In this document: positions 55,287-63,405 of the stretch, piece after piece | Layout of the letters: every line of letters starts with the position of its first letter | How positions within the stretch are numbered: the first letter of the stretch is position 1 | Origin: Curtobacterium flaccumfaciens pv. betae | GTDB taxonomy: Bacteria; Actinomycetota; Actinomycetes; Actinomycetales; Microbacteriaceae | Direction of reading: 5' to 3' | Length of the DNA stretch: 64,000 nt | Assembly (NCBI RefSeq): GCF_026241855.1 | Contig: NZ_JAPJDC010000001.1 | Span: 124,001 to 188,000 of the forward strand | The notes under the pieces: generated by a model | What the model was told of the DNA's origin: nothing | What the model saw: only the letters and a program-made list of their open reading frames with translations | Databases searched by the model: none | Made by a program: the position numbers and the translations under genes

Positions 55287-55670
55287 ATGGCAGACAAGGA
55301 ACAGCGCTTCCGGAGCGAACAGCTCGAGGGAGCCCTCGCGAAGCAGGACGTCGCTGCGGTGGCGTTCGCGCTCCGCCACGACATCGTGATCGTCCCCCGA
55401 CTCGTCACCGGCAAGAAGGACATGCAGGTGCGGGTGTTCGGCCGTGAGGGGTCGGACAAGCGCATCCTGCTGCTGTTCTCGTCGGCGGACGCCTACACGG
55501 CGATGGTGCCGGACGAGAAGATCCGGCAGGTCATGGTCTACGACGGGCCGCGGCTCGAGGAGTTCCTGGCCGCCCACCTCGACATGCTCGAGGGTGTGTT
55601 CTTCGACATCGCCGGCCCGCACACCATGCAGGCCGCGCCGGCGGACCTGCTGGCCGCTTTGCGCGCGTAG
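55287..55670 (+). CDS. SseB-like N-terminal domain protein
   Basis: 127 residues: LEGALAKQDVAAVAFALRHDIVIVPRL, KRILLLFSSADAYTAMVPD and QVMVYDGPRLEEFLAAH follow the SseB/YP_-type fold found in many actinobacterial orphan proteins. The C-terminal part includes GVFFDIAGPHTMQA. Role unknown. It ends 4 bp before the convergent radA stop. Confidence 0.7.
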   Translation: MADKEQRFRSEQLEGALAKQDVAAVAFALRHDIVIVPRLVTGKKDMQVRVFGREGSDKRILLLFSSADAYTAMVPDEKIRQVMVYDGPRLEEFLAAHLDMLEGVFFDIAGPHTMQAAPADLLAALRA

Positions 55671-55674
55671 CGCC

Positions 55675-57036
55675 TCAGAACGCGCGGTCGAGCTCGCGTT
55701 CGCGCGGCGACTGCGTCATCGAGAACGCCACACGCAGGGCCTCGCGCAGGTGCCCGGAGTCCGAGCCGAGCACCGTCGTGAACCCGAGGCGGGTGGCCTC
55801 GTTCACGCGCTGCTTCGTGCCCGTGGCCGGACGAATCTCGCCGGCGAGGCTGATCTCGCCGACGGCTGCGAGCGTGTGCGGGTACGGACGGTCTCGTGCG
55901 GCGCTCGCGAGCGCCAGTGCGATCGCCAGGTCGGCGCCGGGCTCCGTGAGCTTCATGCCGCCCACCGTGGACACGTAGACGTCGGCGTCGGACAGCTTCA
56001 GGCCGGCGCGGCGTTCGAGCACCGCGAGCAGCATCGCGACACGGGAGGCATCGACACCGTTCACGACCCGGCGTGGCTGCGGCGCCGAGCTCGGGACGAT
56101 GAGGGCCTGCACCTCGACCGGCAGCGCTCGGCGCCCCTCGAGTGCGACGGTGACGCACGTGCCGGACACCGGGGTGGCGTTCTTCGACATGAAGAGGCCG
56201 CTCGGGTCGGGGACCTCGTGGATGCCGTCGCCACCCATGTCGAAGCACCCGACCTCGTCGGTGGGCCCGAAGCGGTTCTTGAGCGCCCGGACGAAGCGCA
56301 GCGCGGTCTGCCGGTCGCCCTCGAAGTGGCAGACGACGTCGACCAGGTGCTCCAGGAGCCGCGGGCCGGCGATCGTGCCGTCCTTCGTGACGTGCCCGAC
56401 GATGAGGACGGGCAGGGCGCGGTCCTTCGCGATGCGGATCAGGGTCGAGGCGACCTCGCGCACCTGGGACGTGCCACCCGCGATGCCGTCGATCGAGCTC
56501 GACGAGATGGTCTGCACGGAGTCGGCGATGAGCAGGTCGGGCTGGACCTGGTCGACCTGGCCGATGATGACGCCGAGGTCGACCTCGCTCGCCAGGTACA
56601 GGTCGTCGTGCATCGCCCCGGTGCGTTCGGCACGGAGTCGGACCTGGTCGACGGACTCTTCGGCGCTGACGTAGAGGACGCGCTTGCCCGAGGCTGCGGC
56701 TCGCGAAGCGACCTCGAGCAGGAGGGTCGACTTGCCGACACCCGGCTCGCCGCTCAGCAGGACCGCGGCACCCGGCACCACGCCGCCGCCGAGGACGCGG
56801 TCGAACTCGCCGATGCCGGTCTGCCAGCGCTGCACGGAGGTGCCGCGGGCTTCGGTGATCGGTCGCGCGGCCCGGGCGCCGGTGACGGCAACAGCCGAGG
56901 TACCCCGGGTGCTCGCCGACGCCGCAGAGCTGTCTTCGACGGTGCCCCAGGTCTGGCACTCACCGCACCGGCCGACCCACTTGATGCTGGTCCAGCCGCA
57001 CTCGGTGCAACGGTAGAGGGACTGCGGGCGCGCCAT
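55675..57036 (-). CDS. radA: DNA repair protein RadA
   Basis: 453 residues. An N-terminal C4 zinc finger (CTECGWTSIKWVGRCGEC, ~10-27), RecA-like core with Walker A GEPGVGKST (~105), the RadA-specific KNRFG motif (~265) and a C-terminal Lon-protease-like domain are all present. It promotes branch migration in recombination. ATG 57036 has TAGCCT 7 nt upstream. Confidence 0.96.
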   Translation of the reverse strand: MARPQSLYRCTECGWTSIKWVGRCGECQTWGTVEDSSAASASTRGTSAVAVTGARAARPITEARGTSVQRWQTGIGEFDRVLGGGVVPGAAVLLSGEPGVGKSTLLLEVASRAAASGKRVLYVSAEESVDQVRLRAERTGAMHDDLYLASEVDLGVIIGQVDQVQPDLLIADSVQTISSSSIDGIAGGTSQVREVASTLIRIAKDRALPVLIVGHVTKDGTIAGPRLLEHLVDVVCHFEGDRQTALRFVRALKNRFGPTDEVGCFDMGGDGIHEVPDPSGLFMSKNATPVSGTCVTVALEGRRALPVEVQALIVPSSAPQPRRVVNGVDASRVAMLLAVLERRAGLKLSDADVYVSTVGGMKLTEPGADLAIALALASAARDRPYPHTLAAVGEISLAGEIRPATGTKQRVNEATRLGFTTVLGSDSGHLREALRVAFSMTQSPRERELDRAF

Positions 57037-57046
57037 GTCGTCGAGG

Positions 57047-58054
57047 CTAGGCCGTACGGCCGACATCACCGGCGTGATCGCCCGGCTCGTCTGGTCCGCT
57101 TGGTTCGTCCGACCGGTCTCGTTCGTCGGTCACTGCGATCGAACCGGTCATCCGGTGGCGCAGGCGCTCGACCGGCCCCGGACCCTGGCGTGAGGCGTGG
57201 TCGAGTGCCTCGGCGCCGTCGGTGTCCTGCTCGGCGCGGGCGTTCGCGACCGCCCCGGCTTCACGACCGAGGTTCTCGGCCTCGCGCACGGACAGGTAGT
57301 GCCGGATCGCCGCCACCGTGTCGACCCGCGCGTCGACCGCCGGCTCGAAGGCGCTCGCCCAGACCTCGTAGCCGCGGTCGTTCGGGTGGAACAGGTCGCC
57401 GTAGCTGTTGAAGAAGGTGCGGCGGACCCCGACGCGCTTCGTGATCGTGTGCAGCGGCGCCACCGTCAGCCCGAACTCGTCGGCCACCCGGTGCACGATC
57501 TCGTTCGCCACCGCCACCTTGCGCTCCCGGTCCGGCACGAACATGCACGGCAGCTCGGCCACCACGGCGTGCGACGGCACCGCGCCGTAGATCGCCCGGA
57601 TGTTCCGCTCGAACTTGTCCGGATCGAAGTCGGCGATGTCGTTCGCCCCGATCGACACCGTGCAGATGTCGGGCGCGTAGTGCCGGAGCTTCGGCAGCTG
57701 ATCACGCTTCGCACCCCAAGTGGTCGAGCCGGAGACGCTGAGGTTCACCACCCGGACAGACATGTGGGAGCGGTGCCGGATGCGCCGTGCGAGCAGCCCC
57801 ACGTAGCCACGCCCGGGTGCGGTCGCACCGACGCCCTGCGCTGCCGAGTCACCGATTGCCACGTAGAGCAGCTGCCCCTCGTGCTGCTGTCGTTCCCGCC
57901 ACCAGTCGGCGTGGATCGGGAGCATGTCGACGACCCGTTGCGCCGCTGCCCGTTGGCCCTTCACGCCGGCGCGGGCGCCGACGGCTGCGGCACCGACGAC
58001 GCCGAGGCTGCCGACGACGGAGGTGAGGAGTGCGATGAGCGTGCGGGATCTCAT
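57047..58054 (-). CDS. Membrane-anchored SGNH/GDSL hydrolase
   Basis: 335 residues. An N-terminal signal anchor (LIALLTSVVGSLGVVGAAAVG) is followed by an SGNH hydrolase: block I AIGDSAAQG, block II Gly in VNLSVSGS, block III SIGANDIAD and the catalytic HPND (~235). A ~75-residue charged, probably disordered tail ends the protein. The family deacylates lipids or polysaccharides. ATG 58054 has TACCGT 7 nt upstream. radA starts 11 bp beyond its stop but has its own promoter signal. Confidence 0.85.
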   Translation of the reverse strand: MRSRTLIALLTSVVGSLGVVGAAAVGARAGVKGQRAAAQRVVDMLPIHADWWRERQQHEGQLLYVAIGDSAAQGVGATAPGRGYVGLLARRIRHRSHMSVRVVNLSVSGSTTWGAKRDQLPKLRHYAPDICTVSIGANDIADFDPDKFERNIRAIYGAVPSHAVVAELPCMFVPDRERKVAVANEIVHRVADEFGLTVAPLHTITKRVGVRRTFFNSYGDLFHPNDRGYEVWASAFEPAVDARVDTVAAIRHYLSVREAENLGREAGAVANARAEQDTDGAEALDHASRQGPGPVERLRHRMTGSIAVTDERDRSDEPSGPDEPGDHAGDVGRTA

Positions 58055-58197
58055 GCCGTGGACGGTACGCCCGCCGGTCTTGCCGGAGACGAGGAGGACC
58101 TGTGGGTGTGGGGAGAGCCCTGCAGGTGACCGCTTGTGGAGGGCGATCCGACCCGGGGTGTCATCACGGGCCTCCCGGATCGTGTAAACTCTTCCCC

Positions 58198-58287
58198 GGT
58201 ACCGTGTCCGAGCGGCCGAAGGATCATGTCTCGAAAACATGTGTGGGGGCAACTCCACCGTGGGTTCAAATCCCACCGGTACCGCCA
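58198..58287 (+). tRNA. tRNA-Ser (CGA)
   Basis: 90 nt including encoded CCA. Acceptor GGTACCG pairs with CGGTACC, with discriminator G. The anticodon loop CTCGAAA gives CGA, and the long variable arm (GTGGGGGCAACTCCAC) is typical of tRNA-Ser. It is followed by its own terminator and a lower-GC gene module. Confidence 0.96.
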
Positions 58288-58296
58288 GCAAGGAGT

Positions 58297-58340
58297 TCGC
58301 TCGATCCGCATCAGGATGCGGATCGAGCGAGTTTCTTCTC
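58297..58340 (+). terminator. tRNA-Ser terminator
   Basis: A perfect 16-bp stem (58297-58312 / 58315-58330, TCGCTCGATCCGCATC) is followed by the T-rich tail GTTTCTTCTC. Confidence 0.85.
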
Positions 58341-58461
58341 TGTTCACCGCCGCTCTGCACTCACACCCTGACCGTGAACGTCCGGCGCTAGATCATCTTC
58401 GGTTGACGGCGCGCCGACAACGAGATTGCGTTGCGGCCCGACCTGCCGGATAGTTCTGCCC

Positions 58462-58875
58462 ATGGCCACGATTCGGTTCGCGTTCCTCGCTGAGTATGCG
58501 AAGGCGGAGCCGACAGGCACCGTCACCGCGTTGCAGGCCGGGCTTGAGCGAGTGACGGTGGATGCTTCGTCGCAGAGCGCTCCGCTCCACCTTGCGAGTG
58601 TCATCGTGCAAGATGGCGAGGGGGATGCCGCGCAGGCAACGCTGACCGTGACAACGACTGCGCCAGACGAGCTCTACTCCCTCTCGCAATCGATCGATCT
58701 GCCGGCACCGCAGGCGAGCACACCCTCGACTACTGCGTTCGCAGTCCGTATCGACATCCCGGTAGTTGGCGAAGGCATCTACCGGATCGACATCGGTCTG
58801 GGCGAAGAGGTCGCGGTCTCTATCCCGCTACGAATCGATCTACAGGCTGCTGAGCATGCCCAGAGCATGTCATGA
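58462..58875 (+). CDS. DUF6941-like hypothetical protein
   Basis: 137 residues, beta-rich, starting ATIRFAFLAEYAKAEPTGTVTALQAG, with a C-terminal VVGEGIYRIDIGLGEE. It resembles the small DUF6941-type cytosolic proteins of unknown role that I recall near mobile regions. Spot counts give about 62-70% GC, and its neighbours fall to 52-55%. The stop overlaps the DUF4258 ATG (ATGA), so the three genes form an operon just after tRNA-Ser. Confidence 0.6.
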   Translation: MATIRFAFLAEYAKAEPTGTVTALQAGLERVTVDASSQSAPLHLASVIVQDGEGDAAQATLTVTTTAPDELYSLSQSIDLPAPQASTPSTTAFAVRIDIPVVGEGIYRIDIGLGEEVAVSIPLRIDLQAAEHAQSMS

Positions 58876-59126
58876 CGTCCACGCCGGTGCGTGTACTGTT
58901 TCATGAGCACGCTAGAGAACGCATGGCCCTCCGCGGCATCTCGGAACAGCAGGTTCACGACTGCCTCTTCTCTCCGGACACCACTGCCCCTGGGCACCGG
59001 GACCGGACGAAGTACACCAAGCTCGGCGACGACGGACGAATATCTGTCGTAGCCGTCGTGAGGAAGGTTTCCGACACCCACTTCGTTGTCTATACCGTGT
59101 TTAGAGAGGACGAGACAGATGGCTAG
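58872..59126 (+). CDS. DUF4258 protein, candidate toxin
   Basis: 84 residues matching the DUF4258 pattern: HEHARERMALRGISEQQVHDCL at the N-terminus, a central DRTKYTKLGDDGRISVVAVV and C-terminal FVVYTVFRED. The RelE/BrnT-like size and the arrangement before a DUF2283 gene (8-bp overlap) are those of putative toxin-antitoxin pairs. The base composition is clearly lower in GC than the surrounding chromosome. Toxicity is not shown by the sequence. Confidence 0.7.
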   Translation: MTSTPVRVLFHEHARERMALRGISEQQVHDCLFSPDTTAPGHRDRTKYTKLGDDGRISVVAVVRKVSDTHFVVYTVFREDETDG

Positions 59127-59457
59127 CAGCATCAAGCTCACCGTGGATCAGACCAATGGCCTGGCCTACATCACGCTCAGCGACGCGGCCGTGCACCACA
59201 CGATCGAACATTCGGACACTGTGCTGGTGGACGTGGACGAGCACCGTGTGGCGGTCGGGATCGAGCTCCTGGATCTGGATGCGGAGATCCCCTTTGACGA
59301 GCTCACGAAGAGCTACCACGTGCAAAGCGACCGAGTCGACCTGCTCCGCCGCATTCAGCCGTCGATCAATAAGTTCATGGTGTCGATGAAGGAGCAGACG
59401 GCCGCTGCCGAGACTGTGGCCGAGGACGTTCATGACGGCGAGCTCATCGGCGGTTGA
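59119..59457 (+). CDS. DUF2283 protein, candidate antitoxin
   Basis: 112 residues. The DUF2283 core is KLTVDQTNGLAYITLSDA, then DTVLVDVDEHRVAVGIELLDL. The C-terminal ~45 residues form an amphipathic, acidic extension that could cover a partner. ATG 59119 lies inside the end of the DUF4258 gene. DUF2283 next to DUF4258 recurs in many bacteria and is regarded as a likely toxin-antitoxin couple. Confidence 0.7.
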   Translation: MASSIKLTVDQTNGLAYITLSDAAVHHTIEHSDTVLVDVDEHRVAVGIELLDLDAEIPFDELTKSYHVQSDRVDLLRRIQPSINKFMVSMKEQTAAAETVAEDVHDGELIGG

Positions 59458-59478
59458 ACGTCTGCGCGGAGTTTCACA

Positions 59479-59517
59479 GAAGCGCGTTGGTTCCGGTTTC
59501 TGGAGTCAGCGCGCTTC
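59479..59517. terminator. Weak hairpin after the DUF2283 gene
   Basis: 8-bp arms GAAGCGCG / CGCGCTTC (59479-59486 / 59510-59517) with a 23-nt loop. I see no gene in the rest of the 219-bp gap. Confidence 0.4.
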
Positions 59518-59676
59518 GTCGTTCATGGCCCTAGATCCTGGTCTGTCTCGTGCGCAGTCGCCATTGCTCGTAGTCGACGTCTGACATCGGGAGCCCGACC
59601 TTCGTCGTCGCGCTCCTCGGTTCCCTCGGTGGGCAGCTCGGACAAGCGGGGTCTCGGGGCCCTTCTTCCGAGTCAC

Positions 59677-60321
59677 TCAGCCGTAGATCGAGTCCGGGAT
59701 CTCCGGGCAGGCGGTCACGAGCTCGTAGTACCGGGACTGCGGCAGATCGACCGACCGGTACGGCGACCACGCCCCGTCGCTGTCGATGAACTCCTGCTCG
59801 CTCGGGCCGCGCTCCACCGCGATGCCGCGGTCCTGCAGGCACTTCGTGAGCTCGCCCGTGGAGTAGCGGTAGAGCCACTCCAGCTGGGACTCGTTGAAGG
59901 CCGTCCGGTACTTCGCGGCCATGGGGTACTCGACACCGCACGTGTACTCAGCGACCGCGAACGGCTCGGACTGTTCCGCCGGGACTTGTCCGGAGGACAG
60001 GCTCGCGTCGGGCATCGCCTTTGCCTGCGGGAACCCCGCGGCGGTCATGCACCGTTCCTGCGTCGGGGCCCAGTCGGCGTGCGAGACGGTCCGGACGCGG
60101 TCGACTGCCGGCCGCGCGAGCCCTGGATGGCGTGACTCGACCAGCTGCCATGCCTGGTCGGCGCTCGCGTCGAGGATGGTCTCCGCCCGCGCTGCGCTCA
60201 TCGCATCGGGCTGCGGCCCAGAGGCACCCCCAGGCGCGGCACATGCGGACAACCCGGTGACCACGGCGAGGCAGACCACGCCCGCTGCGGCAGTGAGGAG
60301 CTGATGGTCTCGTCGTCGCAA
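59677..60321 (-). CDS. Secreted lipoprotein of unknown function
   Basis: 214 residues with a lipoprotein signal (LLTAAAGVVCLAVVTGLSAC, lipidated Cys ~27). Four further cysteines (ERCMTAAG, EYTCGVEY, TKCLQDRG, TACPEI) lie in the mature part, probably as disulfides. The start is read as TTG 60321, 24 bp after the upstream reductase stop; no better start leaves the signal peptide intact. Likely co-transcribed with the reductase. No family recognised. Confidence 0.65.
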   Translation of the reverse strand: MRRRDHQLLTAAAGVVCLAVVTGLSACAAPGGASGPQPDAMSAARAETILDASADQAWQLVESRHPGLARPAVDRVRTVSHADWAPTQERCMTAAGFPQAKAMPDASLSSGQVPAEQSEPFAVAEYTCGVEYPMAAKYRTAFNESQLEWLYRYSTGELTKCLQDRGIAVERGPSEQEFIDSDGAWSPYRSVDLPQSRYYELVTACPEIPDSIYG

Positions 60322-60345
60322 GGGTCCCCCAAAGAGTTGCGATCG

Positions 60346-61059
60346 TCAGAACTGCCGGTTCGCCACATCCGCCCGGTGCGACACCGCCAGTATGTCCCGC
60401 AGCCGCTCGGCGGGCAATGGTGCGCCCTGATCCGCCAGGTAGTCCGCCGCGAACCCCTCGGCACTCGCCGCGTAGATCCCCGTGTACGCCCCGGACTCCG
60501 GCTCGAAGCGCCACGAGTCGGCCAGGGTGCCGGCGTCCACGGTGTCGAACCCGAGCAGCTGCACGAGGTCGGCGACCACGGCCTTGGCCGGGTCGTCGTC
60601 GCCCGCGATCGGCAGCGCGGTGCGAGGCGCGGAGCCGGCGAGGTTCGGGATGTGGTGCGCGACGATGTTGTTGAACGCCTTGACGATCCGGGTGCCGGGC
60701 AGGAGCGTCTGCTCGTACTCCGCCGTGGTCGTCGCGAGGGTGTCGAGCGGCTCGATCCGGCCGTCGCGACCGGGGTAGTAGTTGCCCGTCGAGAGCACGG
60801 TCCGCCCGGCGAAGGCGTCGAGGTCGGGGGCGAGCGCCGGGTAGGCGGTGAGCGGGATCGCGAGGACGGGCACGTCGCCGAACTCGACGGCCTGGCGCAC
60901 GGTGCCGGCCTGGGCGTGCGGGCCGAGCTCGGCGACGAGGTCCTGCAGCGACTCGGGGCCGCGCGAGTTCGCGATGAGGACGTCGAGGTCGGCGGCGACG
61001 GCCAGGCGTGCGATCGCGGTGCCGATGGCTCCGCTGCCGATGATGCCGATGCGGTTCAT
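60346..61059 (-). CDS. NADPH-dependent F420 reductase-like / ketol-acid-type oxidoreductase
   Basis: 237 residues with an N-terminal NADP fold (RIGIIGSGAIGTAIARLA). The FNO-like segment STGNYYPGRDGRI and KAFNNIVAHHIPN place it in the NADPH:F420 oxidoreductase-like (COG2085) group. Cofactor use is not certain, because many members lack F420 partners. It lies 27 bp downstream of tetR, in the same operon, and is probably controlled by it. Confidence 0.8.
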   Translation of the reverse strand: MNRIGIIGSGAIGTAIARLAVAADLDVLIANSRGPESLQDLVAELGPHAQAGTVRQAVEFGDVPVLAIPLTAYPALAPDLDAFAGRTVLSTGNYYPGRDGRIEPLDTLATTTAEYEQTLLPGTRIVKAFNNIVAHHIPNLAGSAPRTALPIAGDDDPAKAVVADLVQLLGFDTVDAGTLADSWRFEPESGAYTGIYAASAEGFAADYLADQGAPLPAERLRDILAVSHRADVANRQF

Positions 61060-61086
61060 GTGATGCCCTTTCAACAGTGGTGGAGG

Positions 61087-61716
61087 TCAGGGGAGAGCAG
61101 GGGCTTCCCAGCCGCGCCGCGACAGGGCGGAGAGCGCGGCGGACGACGAGTCGTCGGCCATCGCGGCACCCCGGACCCAGCTGGTCGCCAACGCGGCGAG
61201 GAACAGGTCCCGCGCGCGGACGTCGGCACGCGCACGACCGGAACGCTGGGCGGCGCGGAGGAACTCGTCCGTGGTGGTGATGAACCCCTGGCACGTCAGG
61301 GCGAGCGGCGACGAGTCGGACGAGGCGGCGGCGCGGAGTGGTTCGGGCAGCCCGTCGAACGTTCCGGCCCACTCGGTGACCGCGTCGAGCCAGCCGTGCA
61401 GGGCGTCGCCGGTGTCCACGGAGCCGTCGCGCAGCGCTTCGCGACGCGCCACCAGGTGCTCGTCGCGTGCGGCGAGGAGCTCGGCGAGCAGGGCCTCGCG
61501 CGTGGGGAAGTGCCGGTACAGGGTGCCGGCGCCGACGCCGGCCTGCTTGGCGATCGCGTCGAGCGAGCCGGTCACACCGTGCTCGGTGAACGCGCGCTCG
61601 GCGACCCGCAGGATGTGGTCCCGGTTCCGCAGCGCGTCAGCGCGCGCGGGACGCGGCGGACGCGGGGAGTGCAGTGAACGCGGCGCGTGCCCGGCGGGAG
61701 CGGTCTGCTCGGGCAT
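61087..61716 (-). CDS. TetR-family transcriptional regulator
   Basis: 209 residues. After a Pro/Arg-rich N-terminus comes the TetR HTH (ILRVAERAFTEHGV, SLDAIAKQAGVGAGTLYRHFPTREAL cut here for length, ~33-75). A helical ligand domain of the SbtR/TetR_C type follows. Two GGAGA-N3-TCTCC operators flank its -10 element, so it most likely represses itself and the downstream reductase gene. Confidence 0.9.
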   Translation of the reverse strand: MPEQTAPAGHAPRSLHSPRPPRPARADALRNRDHILRVAERAFTEHGVTGSLDAIAKQAGVGAGTLYRHFPTREALLAELLAARDEHLVARREALRDGSVDTGDALHGWLDAVTEWAGTFDGLPEPLRAAASSDSSPLALTCQGFITTTDEFLRAAQRSGRARADVRARDLFLAALATSWVRGAAMADDSSSAALSALSRRGWEAPALP

Positions 61717-61747
61717 GGCGGGCCTCCAGGCTGTGGCGTCGGGAACC

Positions 61748-61790
61748 GGAGAAGCTCTCCGGAACCACCACAGTACAGGAGACCCTCTCC
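61748..61790. promoter_or_regulatory. Tandem TetR operators
   Basis: GGAGA-AGC-TCTCC (61748-61760, extended to CCGGAGA...TCTCCGG) and GGAGA-CCC-TCTCC (61778-61790) have centres 30 bp apart. A TACTGT -10 on the minus strand (61770-61775) lies between them, 54 bp before the tetR ATG. Confidence 0.7.
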
Positions 61791-61820
61791 GTTTCGTCGC
61801 GGAAGCGCGACGCCCAGGCG

Positions 61821-62162
61821 TCAGGACTCCTCGGCAGCCTCCGCCGCGTCCGCCAGGTCCGTCCGCGTGTTCGCGTGGATCGGCTCGCTGTGCCCGAAGG
61901 TCTTCGCGGCGGCGCGCAGCCGCCCGACGAACTCCCCGTTGTCCATCTCGAGTTCGTCCTCTTCCGCGTCCTCGATGACGATCTCGCTCGAGGGCCCGAT
62001 GAGGATCTTCGTGGTGGTCATCGTCCCGTCGTCGGCGACGGCGGGCACGTCGACGGTGTCCGCTCGGTCCCCACCTGCGAGGGCCGCGGCGTACTCGATC
62101 ACGGCGTCGGCAACGTCGTCACCGACCAGGATCGTGGTGGCGTCGTAGTGGATGTGCTTCAT
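61821..62162 (-). CDS. Hypothetical acidic protein (113 aa)
   Basis: 113 residues beginning MKHIHYDATTILVGDDVADAV, with an acidic, mixed alpha/beta body and no TM segment. GGAAGGAG precedes ATG 62162, and codon use is like its neighbours. Similar small proteins occur in Microbacteriaceae as far as I recall; function unknown. Confidence 0.6.
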   Translation of the reverse strand: MKHIHYDATTILVGDDVADAVIEYAAALAGGDRADTVDVPAVADDGTMTTTKILIGPSSEIVIEDAEEDELEMDNGEFVGRLRAAAKTFGHSEPIHANTRTDLADAAEAAEES

Positions 62163-62211
62163 CGCGTACTCCTTCCCGAACCCATACAAACGCGCGGCGC
62201 GGGAACGGGCT

Positions 62212-62742
62212 TCAGGTTGACCGCTGCACGCGGTGGTCCGGGTCCGGGGATTCCAGGGCGTTCCACACGTCCGCCCAGATCAGCTCGAAGTCGACGGGGC
62301 GGATGCGGTCGGCCCGGAGCGCCTGCTCCAGGATCGACAGCGCGTCCAGGGAGCCGGTGAGCAGACGTTCGTCGCCGTGGACCTCGCGGCGGCCGTCGCC
62401 CAGGAACGTCGTCACGGTGACGGACCGCACCCGCGGTCGCAGCGCGCGGGTGGCGCGGGCGAGGACCGCGAAGCCGCCGCCGTAGAGGAGCAGCGCGGTG
62501 GTCGTGCCGACTGCGGGGACCGAGACGGCGAGCACCAGGGCAGCGAGGGCGACGACCGCCCCGACGGCCGGCCAGACGTGCCAGGCGCGCAGCAGCAGGC
62601 GCTCGCCGGTGGTCGTGCCGGGCGGGAACACGACGAGGGTCCGCGAGCTCCACAGCGTCCGCCCGACGGGTCGGATCGTGTACCGGCCCCACAGGTGGGT
62701 GCCGTCGAGCAGCCGGGTGCGGACCGGCAGCGTCGTGGTCAT
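62212..62742 (-). CDS. Hypothetical membrane protein (176 aa)
   Basis: 176 residues. A soluble N-terminus (HLWGRYTIRPVGRTLWSSRTLVV) is followed by two TM helices (WPAVGAVVALAALVLAVSVP, TTALLLYGGGFAVLA) and a C-terminal cytoplasmic domain with LTGSLDALSILEQALRADRIRPVDFELIWA. This resembles a DUF6611-type family. ATG 62742 overlaps the upstream stop by 4 bp, so the two genes form a unit. Confidence 0.65.
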   Translation of the reverse strand: MTTTLPVRTRLLDGTHLWGRYTIRPVGRTLWSSRTLVVFPPGTTTGERLLLRAWHVWPAVGAVVALAALVLAVSVPAVGTTTALLLYGGGFAVLARATRALRPRVRSVTVTTFLGDGRREVHGDERLLTGSLDALSILEQALRADRIRPVDFELIWADVWNALESPDPDHRVQRST

Positions 62743-63302
62743 CGATCGCCCGGCGCGAGTTCCGCGCGCACCGGCGCGAGTTCCGCGCGCACCGGCGCGA
62801 GTTCCGCCCGGACCGGCTCGACGACGTCGCGGTGCCGGACGGTCGCCAGGCACGGGAAGCAGACCAGGTCGCCTTCGCGGACGTCGGCGGGCAACGGAGC
62901 CGGGAGGCGGTGGAACGGACCGTCGGCCTGACCGTCACAGCGGGTGACGACGTACATCGGGGAGAGGGGAGCGGTGCTCCGGCGTCCGATCAGGCGCACC
63001 TGGTCGAGCACGGCGCAGGTCGGCAGGACGGCGTCGAGTTCCAGGAGCACCACCCCGGTGCGCGGTCGCCGCACACGGGTGACCGCCGCGACGGCGACGC
63101 TCACGTCGCGGGGTGCCCAGCCGCGCGGGCGGTACCGGGGCGGGGACTGCTCGGCGGTGTGCACGGTCGGGGTGCCGGTGAGGTCGGCGAGCCGGACCAT
63201 CGAGATCGCCGAGACCAGCAGGTCGTCGGTGGTCGCGACGGTGTGTGCCGGCCAGAGGAACGGGTCCATCGGATCGGGGAGCGACGCACGGAGCGTCGGC
63301 AT
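62739..63302 (-). CDS. Hypothetical protein with C-terminal heptad repeat
   Basis: 187 residues from ATG 63302 (an in-frame start at 63326 is also possible). The body is beta-rich with GVVLLELDAVLPTC and two cysteines in LVCFPCLATV. The C-terminus has three exact VRAELAP units, encoded by a 21-bp tandem repeat at about 62752-62817. The repeat number could vary between strains. Coupled to the 176-residue membrane protein; function unknown. Confidence 0.6.
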   Translation of the reverse strand: MPTLRASLPDPMDPFLWPAHTVATTDDLLVSAISMVRLADLTGTPTVHTAEQSPPRYRPRGWAPRDVSVAVAAVTRVRRPRTGVVLLELDAVLPTCAVLDQVRLIGRRSTAPLSPMYVVTRCDGQADGPFHRLPAPLPADVREGDLVCFPCLATVRHRDVVEPVRAELAPVRAELAPVRAELAPGDR

Positions 63303-63405
63303 GATCGCAGTCAGTGTCACGACCACACGCTCTCGCGGGCTCGGACAGCGCGGAAGGCCTCCTGACGGAACCCCTACGGCCGGCGCCGGAGTCCTGACCG
63401 AGCGC

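Noticed and set aside
59531..59587. 18-codon minus-strand ORF (starts MSDVDYEQW) after the DUF2283 gene
   Set aside because: Too short, no ribosome site and no partner; it might be a gene remnant but cannot be supported.
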